The notes beneath the pieces are model-generated. The model searched no databases. It saw only the letters and a program-made list of their open reading frames with translations, and had not been told where the DNA came from. The position numbers and the translations under genes were made by a program. Below are positions 41,337-50,213 of a stretch of 62,363 nt of DNA, piece after piece (position 1 is the stretch's first letter; each line of letters starts with the position of its first letter). The DNA is from UBA5336 sp038522375 (GTDB lineage: Bacteria; Pseudomonadota; Alphaproteobacteria; Caulobacterales; Hyphomonadaceae): positions 1 to 62,363 of the forward strand of contig JBCBKE010000006.1 in NCBI GenBank assembly GCA_038522375.1. The letters run 5' to 3'.

Positions 41337-42458
41337 TCATACGCGAAGCGGCATCAGCACATAGCGGGATGCCGTATCGTCGGGGTCCAGAACCAGGGCC
41401 GGGGACGCACTGTCATTCAGCATGAACTCGGCGCGGTCTGCCTCGATCTGGCCGGCAATATCCATCAGGTAACGGGCGTTGAACCCGATCTCCATCGGGT
41501 CGCTGCCATACTCGGCTTCGAGCTCCTCATGCCCCTGGCCGGTCTCGGTATGGTTGACCGCAAGGGTCAGCTTGTCGGTATCGAGGGACAGTTTGACCGA
41601 TCGCGACCGTTCCGCCGAAACGGTCGAGACCCTGTCGACCGCAGCTTCGAACGCCTTGTTGTCGATCAGGAGGCGTTTCTCGTTTCCTTTCGGGATGACG
41701 CGCGCATAGTCCGGGAAGGACCCGTCAATGAGTTTCGCCGTGAGCACGGCGCGCCCGGCCTTGATGACAATCTTGGAGTCCGACACGTCCAGCCTGACAG
41801 GATCTGTGGCGTTGTCGATAAGGCGGCGCGCCTCGGCGACGGCCTTGCGGGGCACGATCACGCCCTTGAGGCCGGCAGACCCTTCGGGCGCTGTAATCTC
41901 TGCCAGGGCCAGCCGATGGCCATCAGTGGCAACGGTTCGCAGGACGGGCGCGCCGTCATCGGTCTCGGTCGAATGCAGGTAGACGCCGTTGAGGTAGTAA
42001 CGGGTCTCTTCGGTTGAGATCGCAAACCGGGTCTTGTCGATCAGGCGCCTGAGGTCCGAGGCATCGATTTCGAATGAGGTTGCGCCGGGGTCGGCCTGCA
42101 TGGTCTGGAAGTCCGAGGCCGGCAGGGTGGGAAGTTCAAAGCTGGACCGGCCGGCACGGATCGACAGGCGCTCATTCTCGGGTTGGAGCTCCAGGTGAAC
42201 ATCGGCACCGCCAGGCAGCTTTCGCACCACATCGAACAGGGTGCCAGCCGGCGCTGTCACCGCGCCGTCCCGCTCGATCTCGGCGTCCGCGCTATCCACC
42301 GCCTCGATGTCCAGGTCGGTTGCGGTCATGGTCAACGCGCCATTCGCTGCGGTCAGCAGGACGTTTGACAGGATCGGGATCGTATTGCGGCGTTCAACAA
42401 CGCTTTGGACATGGGTCAGGGCGCCCAGAAGGTCGCCGCGTTCAATCGTCAATTTCAT
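41337..42458 (-). CDS. dnaN: DNA polymerase III beta sliding clamp
   Basis: A 373-residue clamp protein of normal length with the three repeated domains: MKLTIERGDLLGALTHVQSVVERRNTIPILSNVLL at the start, YLNGVYLHSTE and LATDGHRLALAEI-type motif (here VATDGHRLALAEI) in the middle, and a C-terminus ending YVLMPLRV, part of the partner-binding pocket. It encircles DNA and tethers the polymerase. It lies downstream of dnaA on the minus strand, separated by 186 bases holding a likely terminator, so dnaN probably has its own promoter. Confidence 0.97.
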   Translation of the reverse strand: MKLTIERGDLLGALTHVQSVVERRNTIPILSNVLLTAANGALTMTATDLDIEAVDSADAEIERDGAVTAPAGTLFDVVRKLPGGADVHLELQPENERLSIRAGRSSFELPTLPASDFQTMQADPGATSFEIDASDLRRLIDKTRFAISTEETRYYLNGVYLHSTETDDGAPVLRTVATDGHRLALAEITAPEGSAGLKGVIVPRKAVAEARRLIDNATDPVRLDVSDSKIVIKAGRAVLTAKLIDGSFPDYARVIPKGNEKRLLIDNKAFEAAVDRVSTVSAERSRSVKLSLDTDKLTLAVNHTETGQGHEELEAEYGSDPMEIGFNARYLMDIAGQIEADRAEFMLNDSASPALVLDPDDTASRYVLMPLRV

Positions 42459-42599
42459 CGCGCAATCCTCTCAAGGAACGTACGGTCACGGCGCGGTTGC
42501 CGATCGCGGAAACCAGTCATTCTCGCGTTCACGCCACAAACGTAAACGCGAATCGGCCCACACCAGAGAGGCGCGGGCCGATACACTTGGGGAAATCGG

Positions 42600-42627
42600 G
42601 AAAAATGCAAGGGCGAAGATGGCCCTT
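42600..42627 (-). terminator. probable terminator downstream of dnaA
   Basis: On the minus strand the stem AAGGGC / GCCCTT (42622-42627 and 42609-42614) with a 7-base loop is followed by GCATTTTT. It starts 18 bases after the dnaA stop and would separate dnaA from dnaN. Confidence 0.5.
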
Positions 42628-42644
42628 CCCGGCACCGCCTCTGT

Positions 42645-44075
42645 TTAGTGCTCGGCCTGGACGTCGAAAATGGCCGAGCGAAGCTGTTCCACCTGGTCAG
42701 CGAATTCGGCATCCTCATCCATCAGGCGTTTCACCTTCCGCACTGCATAGATGACGGTCGCGTGGTCACGCCCTCCAAAGGCATTGCCGATCTGGGGGAA
42801 GCTCTTCGTCGTCATCGTGCGGCACAGGTACATGGCCATCTGGCGCGGGCGCACAACGGAATGGACCTTTGTCGGGCTTTCCAGCTCGGCCTTGGACACA
42901 CCGAACAGGCGTGTGGTGGCCCGTTTGACGATCTCCAGGGTTGGAGGCTTCTGCTCTCCCAACTGGCGCCGGATGACCGTATCGAGGTGGGCAAGGGTCG
43001 GCTCGGTCGGCGTGTCGACCACGATGCTGACATCTGCATAGAGACTGCACAGGACGCCGATCAGCTCACGCCCCGGACCCCGCACGCGGAGGCACAGGTG
43101 TTTCACCATGTCCTCCGTGAAGGTGAAGGTCGGGGTCTTCGCCTGGAGGAGATCGGCATGACGACGCACGATTTCGCGCCGCATGGCATCGTCCGGCATG
43201 GCGATTTCAGCCGTCGTTGCGCCGTGGAGTTCATGACGCAACCGTTGCGATAGGCCGGCCATCTCGTTGATGGTGGTGTCGGCGGTGATCACAACCGTTC
43301 CACCGGACGCTTTCACCGCACGGATGGAGTTGAGGAACTCCTCCTCGGTCTTCGGGCGCTTGGCTATTGTTTGCAGGTCTTCGACCAGCAGGATGTCGCC
43401 ACCCCGAACGCGGGACTTCAGGGCGCGGGTATCACCGGCCATGGCGCCTTCGACGAACGCGGCGGAGAACACCTCGGCGGTCATGTAAACGACCTTCCGC
43501 TGCCGGCCATTCTTCAGGATTGCGTGCTGGCACGCTGATAGGAGGTGGGTCTTGCCCGTGCCCTGTTTGCCGCTGACAAACAAGATCTTGTTCGGCACGT
43601 CGCCACCATTGGCCAGGTACCGCAGCAGGCGGGCCGCCGACCCATTGGATGGGCCCTCGACCAGGGTTGCGAAGGTGAGATGGGCCCGGTCGTCGGTAAT
43701 GCCGGTGTCTGCTTCACCGGTCTCCGCCAGGGCTTTCTGAGGCGCCGTGGCGGCCTCTTCAACTTCGGTCTCAGGGGCCGCTTCATCGGCCCAGGGATAC
43801 TTTACAAGGTCTTCCCACTCATTCCGGTCGGTTTCCCAGCAGGCCAGGCGTACACGGCGCCGCTTCTCATCATGGGCTTTCCAGACTCTCTGGATGAGGT
43901 GCTTGTGATTGGCGCCGACGCGCTGAAAGGCCCACGGCGTCTTGGTGGCGATCAGGACTTCGCCTTCGACTTCGGCAATGAACCGGAGCCCGCTGATGTA
44001 ACAGTCGTAATCGTGCGCGGTGACCTTTGAACGCAGGTCTTCTTCCACACGTTTCCAAACTTCTGGAGCGCCCAT
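42645..44075 (-). CDS. dnaA: chromosomal replication initiator DnaA
   Basis: A 476-residue initiator. Domain I begins MGAPEVWKRVEEDLRSKV; an acidic linker (about 105-140) follows; domain III has Walker A (LFVSGKQGTGKTHLL), Walker B (DILLVEDLQTI) and sensor motifs; domain IV ends with the DNA-binding signature PRQMAMYLCRTMTTKSFPQIGNAFGGRDHATVIYA. The start at 44075 has AAGGAGAG about 6 bases upstream and is preferred over ATGs at 44147 and 44189. A GACTC (GANTC) site at 44080-44084 lies just before the start codon, so CcrM methylation could affect expression. Confidence 0.96.
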   Translation of the reverse strand: MGAPEVWKRVEEDLRSKVTAHDYDCYISGLRFIAEVEGEVLIATKTPWAFQRVGANHKHLIQRVWKAHDEKRRRVRLACWETDRNEWEDLVKYPWADEAAPETEVEEAATAPQKALAETGEADTGITDDRAHLTFATLVEGPSNGSAARLLRYLANGGDVPNKILFVSGKQGTGKTHLLSACQHAILKNGRQRKVVYMTAEVFSAAFVEGAMAGDTRALKSRVRGGDILLVEDLQTIAKRPKTEEEFLNSIRAVKASGGTVVITADTTINEMAGLSQRLRHELHGATTAEIAMPDDAMRREIVRRHADLLQAKTPTFTFTEDMVKHLCLRVRGPGRELIGVLCSLYADVSIVVDTPTEPTLAHLDTVIRRQLGEQKPPTLEIVKRATTRLFGVSKAELESPTKVHSVVRPRQMAMYLCRTMTTKSFPQIGNAFGGRDHATVIYAVRKVKRLMDEDAEFADQVEQLRSAIFDVQAEH

Positions 44076-44189
44076 TTCAGACTCTCCTTCTCTTTTTTGT
44101 TGTTGATCTTGTTCTGAAGATTTTGCGTTAGTTCTGAACGATTCCATTTGGATCGCCCCCTTTGTGTTTGGTGGTAACCCCATTACCAA

Positions 44190-44640
44190 CGCACCAAAAC
44201 TCGCCCGCCTATCCAGGACGGATAGTCACTACAAACACTCAGTGAAAGGACAAAGTACGTCGATGGGTTGAAGCTACTCAGAGGGGCTTTTGCTGTCCAT
44301 ACGAAGAATTTTCATGCCGCCCACAAAACCGGTCTTGACTAAATTTTTCGATACCTAACGCTTTGTTAACCATGTAGAAAAAATATTTTTCCACTGAGTC
44401 GACCGTCTGTGCACGACCATAATGCCGGCGTTCTCCGTCAAGAGAACAACCCTACGCCACTTGTGGAATTCGGTTCAATATTGGCAACAAGGCTACGTGA
44501 GTTTGCGACCAAAAAATCTACTTAACCGATGACCCTGACTATAGCGTACTTCCCGTCTAAGGCGAGTCGTTTTGTGCGTGGCACACGCACGTTTTTCTGC
44601 CGAGCGGAACAGGCGCGATAACTCAGGGCTTCTAATAAAA
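44190..44640. promoter_or_regulatory. AT-rich upstream region of dnaA, candidate control region or origin
   Basis: About 450 bases between dnaA and rpsT hold no gene and are much richer in A+T than the rest. They contain a CtrA-type box, GANTC sites at 44396-44400 and 44564-44568, an A/T run (44374-44390) and weak DnaA-box-like sequences (TTTTTCCACT; TTGTGGAATT), but no perfect DnaA box. This fits a dnaA promoter under cell-cycle control. An origin of replication here is possible but unproven, since in related bacteria oriC is often beside hemE. Confidence 0.45.
44355..44373. promoter_or_regulatory. CtrA-type binding site upstream of dnaA
   Basis: CTAA-N7-TTAA (44355-44358 and 44366-44369); the right half extends to TTAACCAT, the extended half-site known for CtrA in Caulobacter. 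It lies 280 bases upstream of the dnaA start. Confidence 0.55.
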
Positions 44641-44759
44641 GGAGAGAAATGGCGAACGGCTGTATAGCGCCCTGTCAGGCGGTAACCCGGCAGATTATGA
44701 ATGGATGGGTTGCTGCGATGGCCCGTCTTCAAACACAGGCCGGCCAGGGCGTGTGGGGT
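44641..44759. other. downstream flank of rpsT
   Basis: I see no convincing gene here. On the plus strand a 99-codon frame starts at 44649 with a good AAGGAGA site, but most of it runs antisense through rpsT. No intrinsic terminator for rpsT is evident. Confidence 0.3.
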
Positions 44760-45023
44760 CTAGCCCATGGCTTTCACGCGTGCCGCGAGGCGGGAAACCT
44801 TGCGGGACGAGGTGTTGCCGTGGATCACGCCCTTAGAAGCTGCCCGCATGATTTCGGGCTGGGCAGCCTTCAGCGCGTCGCTTGCGGCATTCTTGTCGCC
44901 CGAGGCAATGGCTTCTTCCACCTGCCGGATGAACGTCCGCATGCGTGATCGACGCGCGGTATTCACCTCGGTGCGGCGTGCAATCTTGCGCACCATTTTC
45001 TTTGCAGAGCGAGTATTCGCCAT
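44760..45023 (-). CDS. rpsT: 30S ribosomal protein S20
   Basis: An 87-residue basic protein with the family start MANTRSAKKMVRKIARRTEVNTARRSRMR and a helical Arg/Lys-rich body ending SRLAARVKAMG. It binds 16S rRNA early in 30S assembly. Position directly upstream of dnaA on the same strand matches the Caulobacter-type gene order. Confidence 0.97.
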   Translation of the reverse strand: MANTRSAKKMVRKIARRTEVNTARRSRMRTFIRQVEEAIASGDKNAASDALKAAQPEIMRAASKGVIHGNTSSRKVSRLAARVKAMG

Positions 45024-45155
45024 TCCGTCGTGACTCCCGGGGCCCTCGTGGCCCGAAGGCGCGTGTAATGACGCCTAAGGTGCCGATCGTCAAGGGGCAT
45101 GGTGCGTCGTTCTCGATCTCACGCGGCTGCCGCGGGCGCGCACGCTCTGTCACCG

Positions 45156-45875
45156 CTAGGCCCCGATCGCGTGCAGGGCCCTGCCGTGGCTGCGGAGCCA
45201 GTTCCGTTGCTGTTTCCAGTCGGGCCGGCACCGGGCCACATGGGCCCAGAAGGCCGGCGAATGGTTCATCTCGATGAGGTGAGCGCACTCATGGGCCGCC
45301 ACATAATCCAGCACGTCGGGCGGCGCGAGGACCAGCCGCCAGGAGAAAGACAGGCGGCCATCGGCGGTGCAGGAGCCCCAGCGACTGCGCGTGTCCTTGA
45401 CCGAGATCCGGGCCGCTTCGACACCCAGGGTCGCGCAGTGGCGGTCGACCGCGTCGCCCAGGTCTGATGTGGCCGCCCGTTTGAGGTAGCGTTCGACCCG
45501 CGCGCCAAACGTGCTGGCATCGCCGGGTACGCAGATATGCATGTCCGGTTCTGTCAGGAGGCGGGCGATGCGGCCCTTGCCGTGGAGGGTCAGTCGGCAG
45601 GGCTCTCCCCGTAACGGGATCATCGCGCCATTCACTAGCGGTTGGTTCCTGGGCAAGGTTTCCAGCCGGTCTGCGATCCAGTCCACACGCTCGCAGGCAA
45701 ACTGGGCAGCGGCTTTCAGTTCCCGCCTCGTCGGTGCGATGGCAACCGCCTCCCGGGCGCGCTCATCCAGGCGCAGGATCAGTCGCCTTGCCTTCGGATT
45801 GATTTCAAGACGGACGGTGACCGGCGCCCCGTTCGCGGCAGTGAGAACCATCTTCTGGCCATTATCAGTCAACAT
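45156..45875 (-). CDS. M48-type metallopeptidase (YgjP/DUF45 family)
   Basis: A 239-residue protein of the YgjP/DUF45 family. The zinc motif HECAHLIEMNHSPAFW is the usual HExxH with a third His downstream, and KDTRSRWGSCTADGRLSFSWRLVLAP is the other signature. Start 45875 is preferred; the open frame back to 46268 runs antisense through the neighbouring lipoprotein gene. No signal peptide, so cytoplasmic. Role unknown, probably peptide or protein cleavage. Divergent from the lipoprotein gene. Confidence 0.87.
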   Translation of the reverse strand: MLTDNGQKMVLTAANGAPVTVRLEINPKARRLILRLDERAREAVAIAPTRRELKAAAQFACERVDWIADRLETLPRNQPLVNGAMIPLRGEPCRLTLHGKGRIARLLTEPDMHICVPGDASTFGARVERYLKRAATSDLGDAVDRHCATLGVEAARISVKDTRSRWGSCTADGRLSFSWRLVLAPPDVLDYVAAHECAHLIEMNHSPAFWAHVARCRPDWKQQRNWLRSHGRALHAIGA

Positions 45876-45941
45876 GGTTAGACCCAGAATCGCTGCTTGG
45901 AGGTGAGTGTAGGGATTCACCAAGCCATTGGGGAAGAAAAA

Positions 45942-47648
45942 ATGAAGAAGCTCTTGATTGGCGCGGCTGCAACTGCCCTGCTCACCGCCTGTGGAAACCA
46001 GACCGAAGACCAGGTCGCGACCGACGTTGCCGATGCCGGTGCGGTCGCGGTGCAATCTGCCGAGGATGCCCTGGCAGCGCTCGGGAACATCAGTCTGCAC
46101 GGCGGCGATGCCAGCCAGGCCGAAGCGGCGCTCGCGGCCCTGTCGCTGGCGACGTCTGGCGAAGGCCGGGTCACCTTTGACGAGCGCGCGGTCGATGGCG
46201 CGAATGCAACATTCTCGAACGTTTCGATAACGCTGCCAGACCATGTGGGCGACGAGGACGGACCGCATATCGATTTCGGGAATGACTTCGAGGGCGGCAT
46301 ACTCACCGTTGAAACGGTCGAATTCGAAGGCCTCGATATGACCGATGCCGGGGCCAGCTTTGCCCGCATGGCATTCAACGGCCTCGAATTTGCTCCGACC
46401 CCCGACGACGAACCCGATGATGACGATATCGCGGAAGCGGGCGTGGGCGAGGTTGAGCTCATCAACCCCTCTCCCGAGGTCTCCGCGTGGATTGCCAGCC
46501 TCATGGGCAATGCAGACCCGGCGCCGTTTCCGACGGGCGACGCGCTTGGATTTGACCGTCTGAGGTTCACCGACCTTGCTCTGGTTGCCGAGGATGGCGA
46601 TGCCGGTTCTTCGGCCGACATCACCCTTGGCTCACTTGATTTCGGCGGCGCACAGGCAGGCGAGCTTGGCGTTGCGGCCCTGAACGGGTTGTCGGTTGCC
46701 ATTCAGGATGATGACGCCGAAGGGCCCGTCAACCTGTCCCTTGGCTCAATGAGCGTCGCCGGCGCGAAAACCGCCCTGATGGACCTTATTGCGACCGACC
46801 CCGCCGGAGCCGATGCAGCCACCGACGTGATCAGCCAACTCTTCGCCAGCCCCGTCGAGCCCGGTTTCGACAGGCTTGATATCACTGATCTCAGTTTTGT
46901 CGGAGAAGGCATTTCGCTGTCCATGCCGAAATGGGAACAGGCGGTCAGCCGCCGCGCCGATGGCCTGCCGATCGCGTTCGAGACCGCGCCCTACGCCCTC
47001 ACCTTGTCCGCCGACCCCAGTGGCGGTGAGGCCGGGGGCGAGCTGGCAGGCGCACTGGGCATGGTCGGGTTCCAGACGCTTGAGCTCACTGGCCAGTCGA
47101 AGGCCTCCTACGATCCCGACTCCGACCTTCTGACGATGGCGGCGAACGACAACGTCTTCACGCTGAAGGATGGTTTCTCCCTCAAGCTCGGCGGCGCAAT
47201 TGGCGGCTACAAGAGCTATGGCGAGGCGCTCGCCGGTATGGGCCTTGCGGACCTGGCCAATGGCGCCAATCCCGATCCCGAAGTGATGCAGACGGCCGTC
47301 GAGGCGCTGTATCTCCAGGGGCTCGAGCTTGAGCTCGATGACAACTCCATGGTCGACCGAATGATCAACCTGTTCGCGGCCCAGAACGGCCAGGATCCCC
47401 AGGAGGTCCGAAACCAGGCCGTGACGGGGCTCGCCATGGCACCAATGATGGCTGGAGGAATGGGTATCGACATGGCCATTGTGACCGAAGCGACCGCAGC
47501 ACTCAGCAGCTTCATCACTTCGCCTGGAACCCTGACGATCAAGCTCGATCCAGAAGCGCCTCTGTCAGCGGAGTCCTTCGCCAGTCTCGAAGATCCGAGC
47601 TCCCTCACGAAGGAGTTCCTCGGCCTGTCGATCCAACACACCGATTGA
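45942..47648 (+). CDS. large lipoprotein of unknown function
   Basis: A 568-residue predicted lipoprotein: MKKLLIGAAATALLTAC with the lipidated Cys at residue 17. The mature part is acidic and built of repeated beta-rich units (DITLGSLDFGGAQAGELGVAAL; NLSLGSMSVAGA; a long segment with LTLSADPSGGEAGGEL), suggesting an elongated or solenoid-like fold. I do not recognise the family, though alphaproteobacterial genomes often hold such proteins. Start 45942 fits the signal; the in-frame extension to 45897 does not. Confidence 0.75.
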   Translation: MKKLLIGAAATALLTACGNQTEDQVATDVADAGAVAVQSAEDALAALGNISLHGGDASQAEAALAALSLATSGEGRVTFDERAVDGANATFSNVSITLPDHVGDEDGPHIDFGNDFEGGILTVETVEFEGLDMTDAGASFARMAFNGLEFAPTPDDEPDDDDIAEAGVGEVELINPSPEVSAWIASLMGNADPAPFPTGDALGFDRLRFTDLALVAEDGDAGSSADITLGSLDFGGAQAGELGVAALNGLSVAIQDDDAEGPVNLSLGSMSVAGAKTALMDLIATDPAGADAATDVISQLFASPVEPGFDRLDITDLSFVGEGISLSMPKWEQAVSRRADGLPIAFETAPYALTLSADPSGGEAGGELAGALGMVGFQTLELTGQSKASYDPDSDLLTMAANDNVFTLKDGFSLKLGGAIGGYKSYGEALAGMGLADLANGANPDPEVMQTAVEALYLQGLELELDDNSMVDRMINLFAAQNGQDPQEVRNQAVTGLAMAPMMAGGMGIDMAIVTEATAALSSFITSPGTLTIKLDPEAPLSAESFASLEDPSSLTKEFLGLSIQHTD

Positions 47649-47713
47649 CGCCTGAAAGGACCGGTTTCGCAGCGGCGGGACCGGTTCGCGGGCCGGGTGG
47701 CCCTGCTCCCTGG

Positions 47714-48172
47714 CTAGCGGCCAGTGGAGCCGAAACCGCCTTCACCCCGGCCGGTGTCGGGCAGCGTTTCAACCAACGCCCAGTCGAGCCGAGTGACGGG
47801 CGCCAGGACCAATTGGCCAATGCGTTCACCGCGGTTGATCGTGAACGGCTCCGTGTTGTGATTGATCAGGATGACCTTCAATTCGCCCCTGTAGTCGCTG
47901 TCGATCGTGCCAGGGGAGTTGAGACAGGTCACCCCGTGCTTGGCGGCCAGTCCCGAGCGCGGACGCATCTGCAGTTCGAAGCCTTCGGGGATCGCCACGC
48001 TCAGCCCGGTCGGCACCATGGCGCGCGCGCCCGGTGCCAGCACGAGGGGTGCATCGCTGGGCACTGCTGCGCGCACGTCTAACCCGGCCGCGCCAGCCGT
48101 TTCATAGCGAGGGAGGTCCAGGCCGGTAAAGTGGTCTAGCGGACGGACGGAAACGGTAATGGCTTGGCTCAT
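47714..48172 (-). CDS. dut: deoxyuridine 5'-triphosphate nucleotidohydrolase
   Basis: A 152-residue trimeric dUTPase with all five motifs: AGLDVRAA, MRPRSGLAAKHG, NSPGTIDSDYRGELKVI, RGERIGQLVLAP and the Gly-rich C-terminal GRGEGGFGSTGR that closes the site. It converts dUTP to dUMP, keeping uracil out of DNA. Start 48172 (MSQAITVSV) is used; the extension to 48226 is unconserved. It follows the GINT1-N-like gene by 72 bases on the same strand. Confidence 0.95.
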   Translation of the reverse strand: MSQAITVSVRPLDHFTGLDLPRYETAGAAGLDVRAAVPSDAPLVLAPGARAMVPTGLSVAIPEGFELQMRPRSGLAAKHGVTCLNSPGTIDSDYRGELKVILINHNTEPFTINRGERIGQLVLAPVTRLDWALVETLPDTGRGEGGFGSTGR

Positions 48173-48243
48173 GGGGGTGGCTTCGGCGAGTCCCGCGTGG
48201 CCGTCAAGTCCTGTCCATCGCGGCAATTCAAGTGGCCTGGGGA

Positions 48244-49875
48244 TCAGCGCGCGTGAAGGGTGATCGGACGACGGCCGAGCCCGCGCCTGGCCGTTGTTCG
48301 CCTCGCATCAATGATGAACTGACCCGGTGCCACATCGAGATGGTGGCAACCGATCGTACCTTTGCGGCGAACCGCGTTGATACTGCGCACCCGGTGCTCG
48401 CGATAGTCAGTCAGGTTCAGGGTGTCGATGGCCATGATCGACAGCCCGAAGCCAAGGAGGCCGTGGCTGGAGTTCTGGCCGGGGCGGTAAAGTGTGCCGT
48501 TCCTGACAAAAGGACGCCCGCCCATCCGGGCGCATGTGGTGTCCATCACGACGGGATTGAGGGCGTGGGGGGTCAATTCGGAGAGGTCCGGCCCGCTGGC
48601 CTGGTAGACATGGAGTTCCCGGCAATAGTCCGGCATCTCGCCCGATGCATGGCTGGTGAACAGCCACCAGGCGCCCCCGTGCTCGAACAGGACGCTGTCT
48701 GCCGGCGCCTGGCCTTCCAGTGCCGAGGCGTGAAGTACCCATTGGCCAGGAAATTCAAGACAGCGCCACACTTCCACCCGGTCTCTCTGGTGCGTTTCCG
48801 GGACCATGAAGACCTCTCCGTCATGGGCAAAGATGTAAGGGAAGGCAGCATGGATGGGTCCGAAATTGAGGGCCTGGACGTCGAATAACCGGTCGCCATC
48901 GAGCCGCCCCGCATGCAGCTTTCCCTGCGGATGCGCTGGACCAAAGGCCTGGTAGAAAACCCAGGTGACACCGTCCTTGACGAACAGGAAGGGATGGGCA
49001 CGGGACTCCCCTGCCGGTTGGTCAAGCTCGACCAGTGCGCCCATGCTGTTGGTGAGCGGGTCACCGCGTCCGACCATCAACGACCACTGGTTCGCTCGCC
49101 GGTCCAACGCCCCCCGGGCCCTGGCGAAGGCCGCCTTGCTGGCGCGGCCGGTCATGTGCATGGCATAGGGCAGAGGTGCGGCGAACCGGTCCTGATGGTT
49201 TCTGTCTCCGCCTGTCGCCGCGATCCTGCCGGTGTCAGCGCAATCTGGTGTTGCGTGGGCAAGCCCTAGCCGGAACGCTGCAAGTTCGCGCATGAGAAGC
49301 TGCGGCAGCACATCGGACGCGAACGCACCGTTATAGGTGGCCACGGGTTTAGTATTGGTGCGGGCGCGCGCAATCGGCGTATGCTTCCCGCCTGGTCCGA
49401 TCCGGCCGATCGACACTTCGGTGAACGGGGCATCCGTGATCACAGGCGCGATGGCGTGGGCATCGGGCGATTGGCCCGGCAGAAGGACTGAATAGCCCCA
49501 GATCTCTTTCTCGCGGAAGCGATGGTCTTCCGGTAGTGACTGGCGCGCATGGTTGAGAAGGATATCGGCTTTCCTGTGGCGCCGCGCGCCAGGGCCGTAG
49601 GGCTTCAGGTCCTTGAGACTCGTGAATGAGAGATCGTAGCGCGGGCGCAGGGGCGTCTTCAGGAGGCGGGACTCCCAACCCAGAAAGCGTTTCAACCATC
49701 GCGACTCGGCGGGCGTCGGGGCCGCGTGGGGCAAGACGACGACGAATGCGAGATCAACTGTATCAAGCCTCGCAAGCGTTTCGAACAGGCGAACTTCCCA
49801 CGGCTCGAAAAGGGGGTCACCATCAATGATTACGCCCAGTCGCAGCCGGTTGGACCCCGATCCATCTCCGCGCAT
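48244..49875 (-). CDS. formyltransferase-like / GINT1-N beta-propeller protein (glycan related)
   Basis: A 543-residue cytoplasmic protein in two parts. The N-terminal 230 residues (LRLGVIIDGDPLFEPWEVRLFETLARL) resemble a formyltransferase-type fold. The C-terminal part carries the repeated pattern of the glucosamine inositolphosphorylceramide transferase N-domain family (FPYIFAHDGEVFMVPETHQRDRVEVWRC, DSVLFEHGGAWWLFTSH), a five-bladed propeller. Such fusions sit in polysaccharide or lipid-glycan loci. The neighbour across the divergent gap is a VanZ/LamG membrane protein, in line with a glycan role. Exact activity unknown. Confidence 0.65.
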   Translation of the reverse strand: MRGDGSGSNRLRLGVIIDGDPLFEPWEVRLFETLARLDTVDLAFVVVLPHAAPTPAESRWLKRFLGWESRLLKTPLRPRYDLSFTSLKDLKPYGPGARRHRKADILLNHARQSLPEDHRFREKEIWGYSVLLPGQSPDAHAIAPVITDAPFTEVSIGRIGPGGKHTPIARARTNTKPVATYNGAFASDVLPQLLMRELAAFRLGLAHATPDCADTGRIAATGGDRNHQDRFAAPLPYAMHMTGRASKAAFARARGALDRRANQWSLMVGRGDPLTNSMGALVELDQPAGESRAHPFLFVKDGVTWVFYQAFGPAHPQGKLHAGRLDGDRLFDVQALNFGPIHAAFPYIFAHDGEVFMVPETHQRDRVEVWRCLEFPGQWVLHASALEGQAPADSVLFEHGGAWWLFTSHASGEMPDYCRELHVYQASGPDLSELTPHALNPVVMDTTCARMGGRPFVRNGTLYRPGQNSSHGLLGFGLSIMAIDTLNLTDYREHRVRSINAVRRKGTIGCHHLDVAPGQFIIDARRTTARRGLGRRPITLHAR

Positions 49876-50213
49876 GTAATCTACCCCCTGTTTTATTCGC
49901 TCAGTACTTGAATCAACAAATCAACCAAATGCACTTGCTAGGAGAGCTGCAAATAGGATTGCACTTTACATGCCACGTTGCATTGCTTTCTCTTTGAGCC
50001 ATCGGCATAGACGGGCATTGAGATCTGGGGCTCGCGGCGTGGGTAAATGCAGGGTTGGAGAATGAAGGCGCACCTGTTCGGACCCTGCAATCGATCCGTG
50101 CCAGCGCCCGGTACCAGGCGTGTACCAGACCGGCGACCCCTGCTGCGGTCGGGGCAACCCTGCCCCGCCCCGGCGCCGCAGCAGACGCACATGACGGCAT
50201 GCCGGCCTGACCG
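49876..50213. other. divergent intergenic region
   Basis: 338 bases between two divergent genes. The left 130 bases are A+T-rich and probably hold both promoters (TTGCAC/TACATG-like pieces near 49945-49975), though none is clear. The rest has a 51-codon plus-strand frame from 50062 that ends at the next start but has no properly spaced ribosome-binding site. No hairpin terminator is seen. Confidence 0.35.

Noticed and set aside
44190..44640. Firm call of oriC
   Set aside because: No perfect DnaA box was found and there is no skew analysis; kept only as a candidate control region.
44649..44948. 99-codon plus-strand frame with a good AAGGAGA site
   Set aside because: Two thirds runs antisense through rpsT and no protein family is visible. 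Translation cannot be excluded but is not supported.
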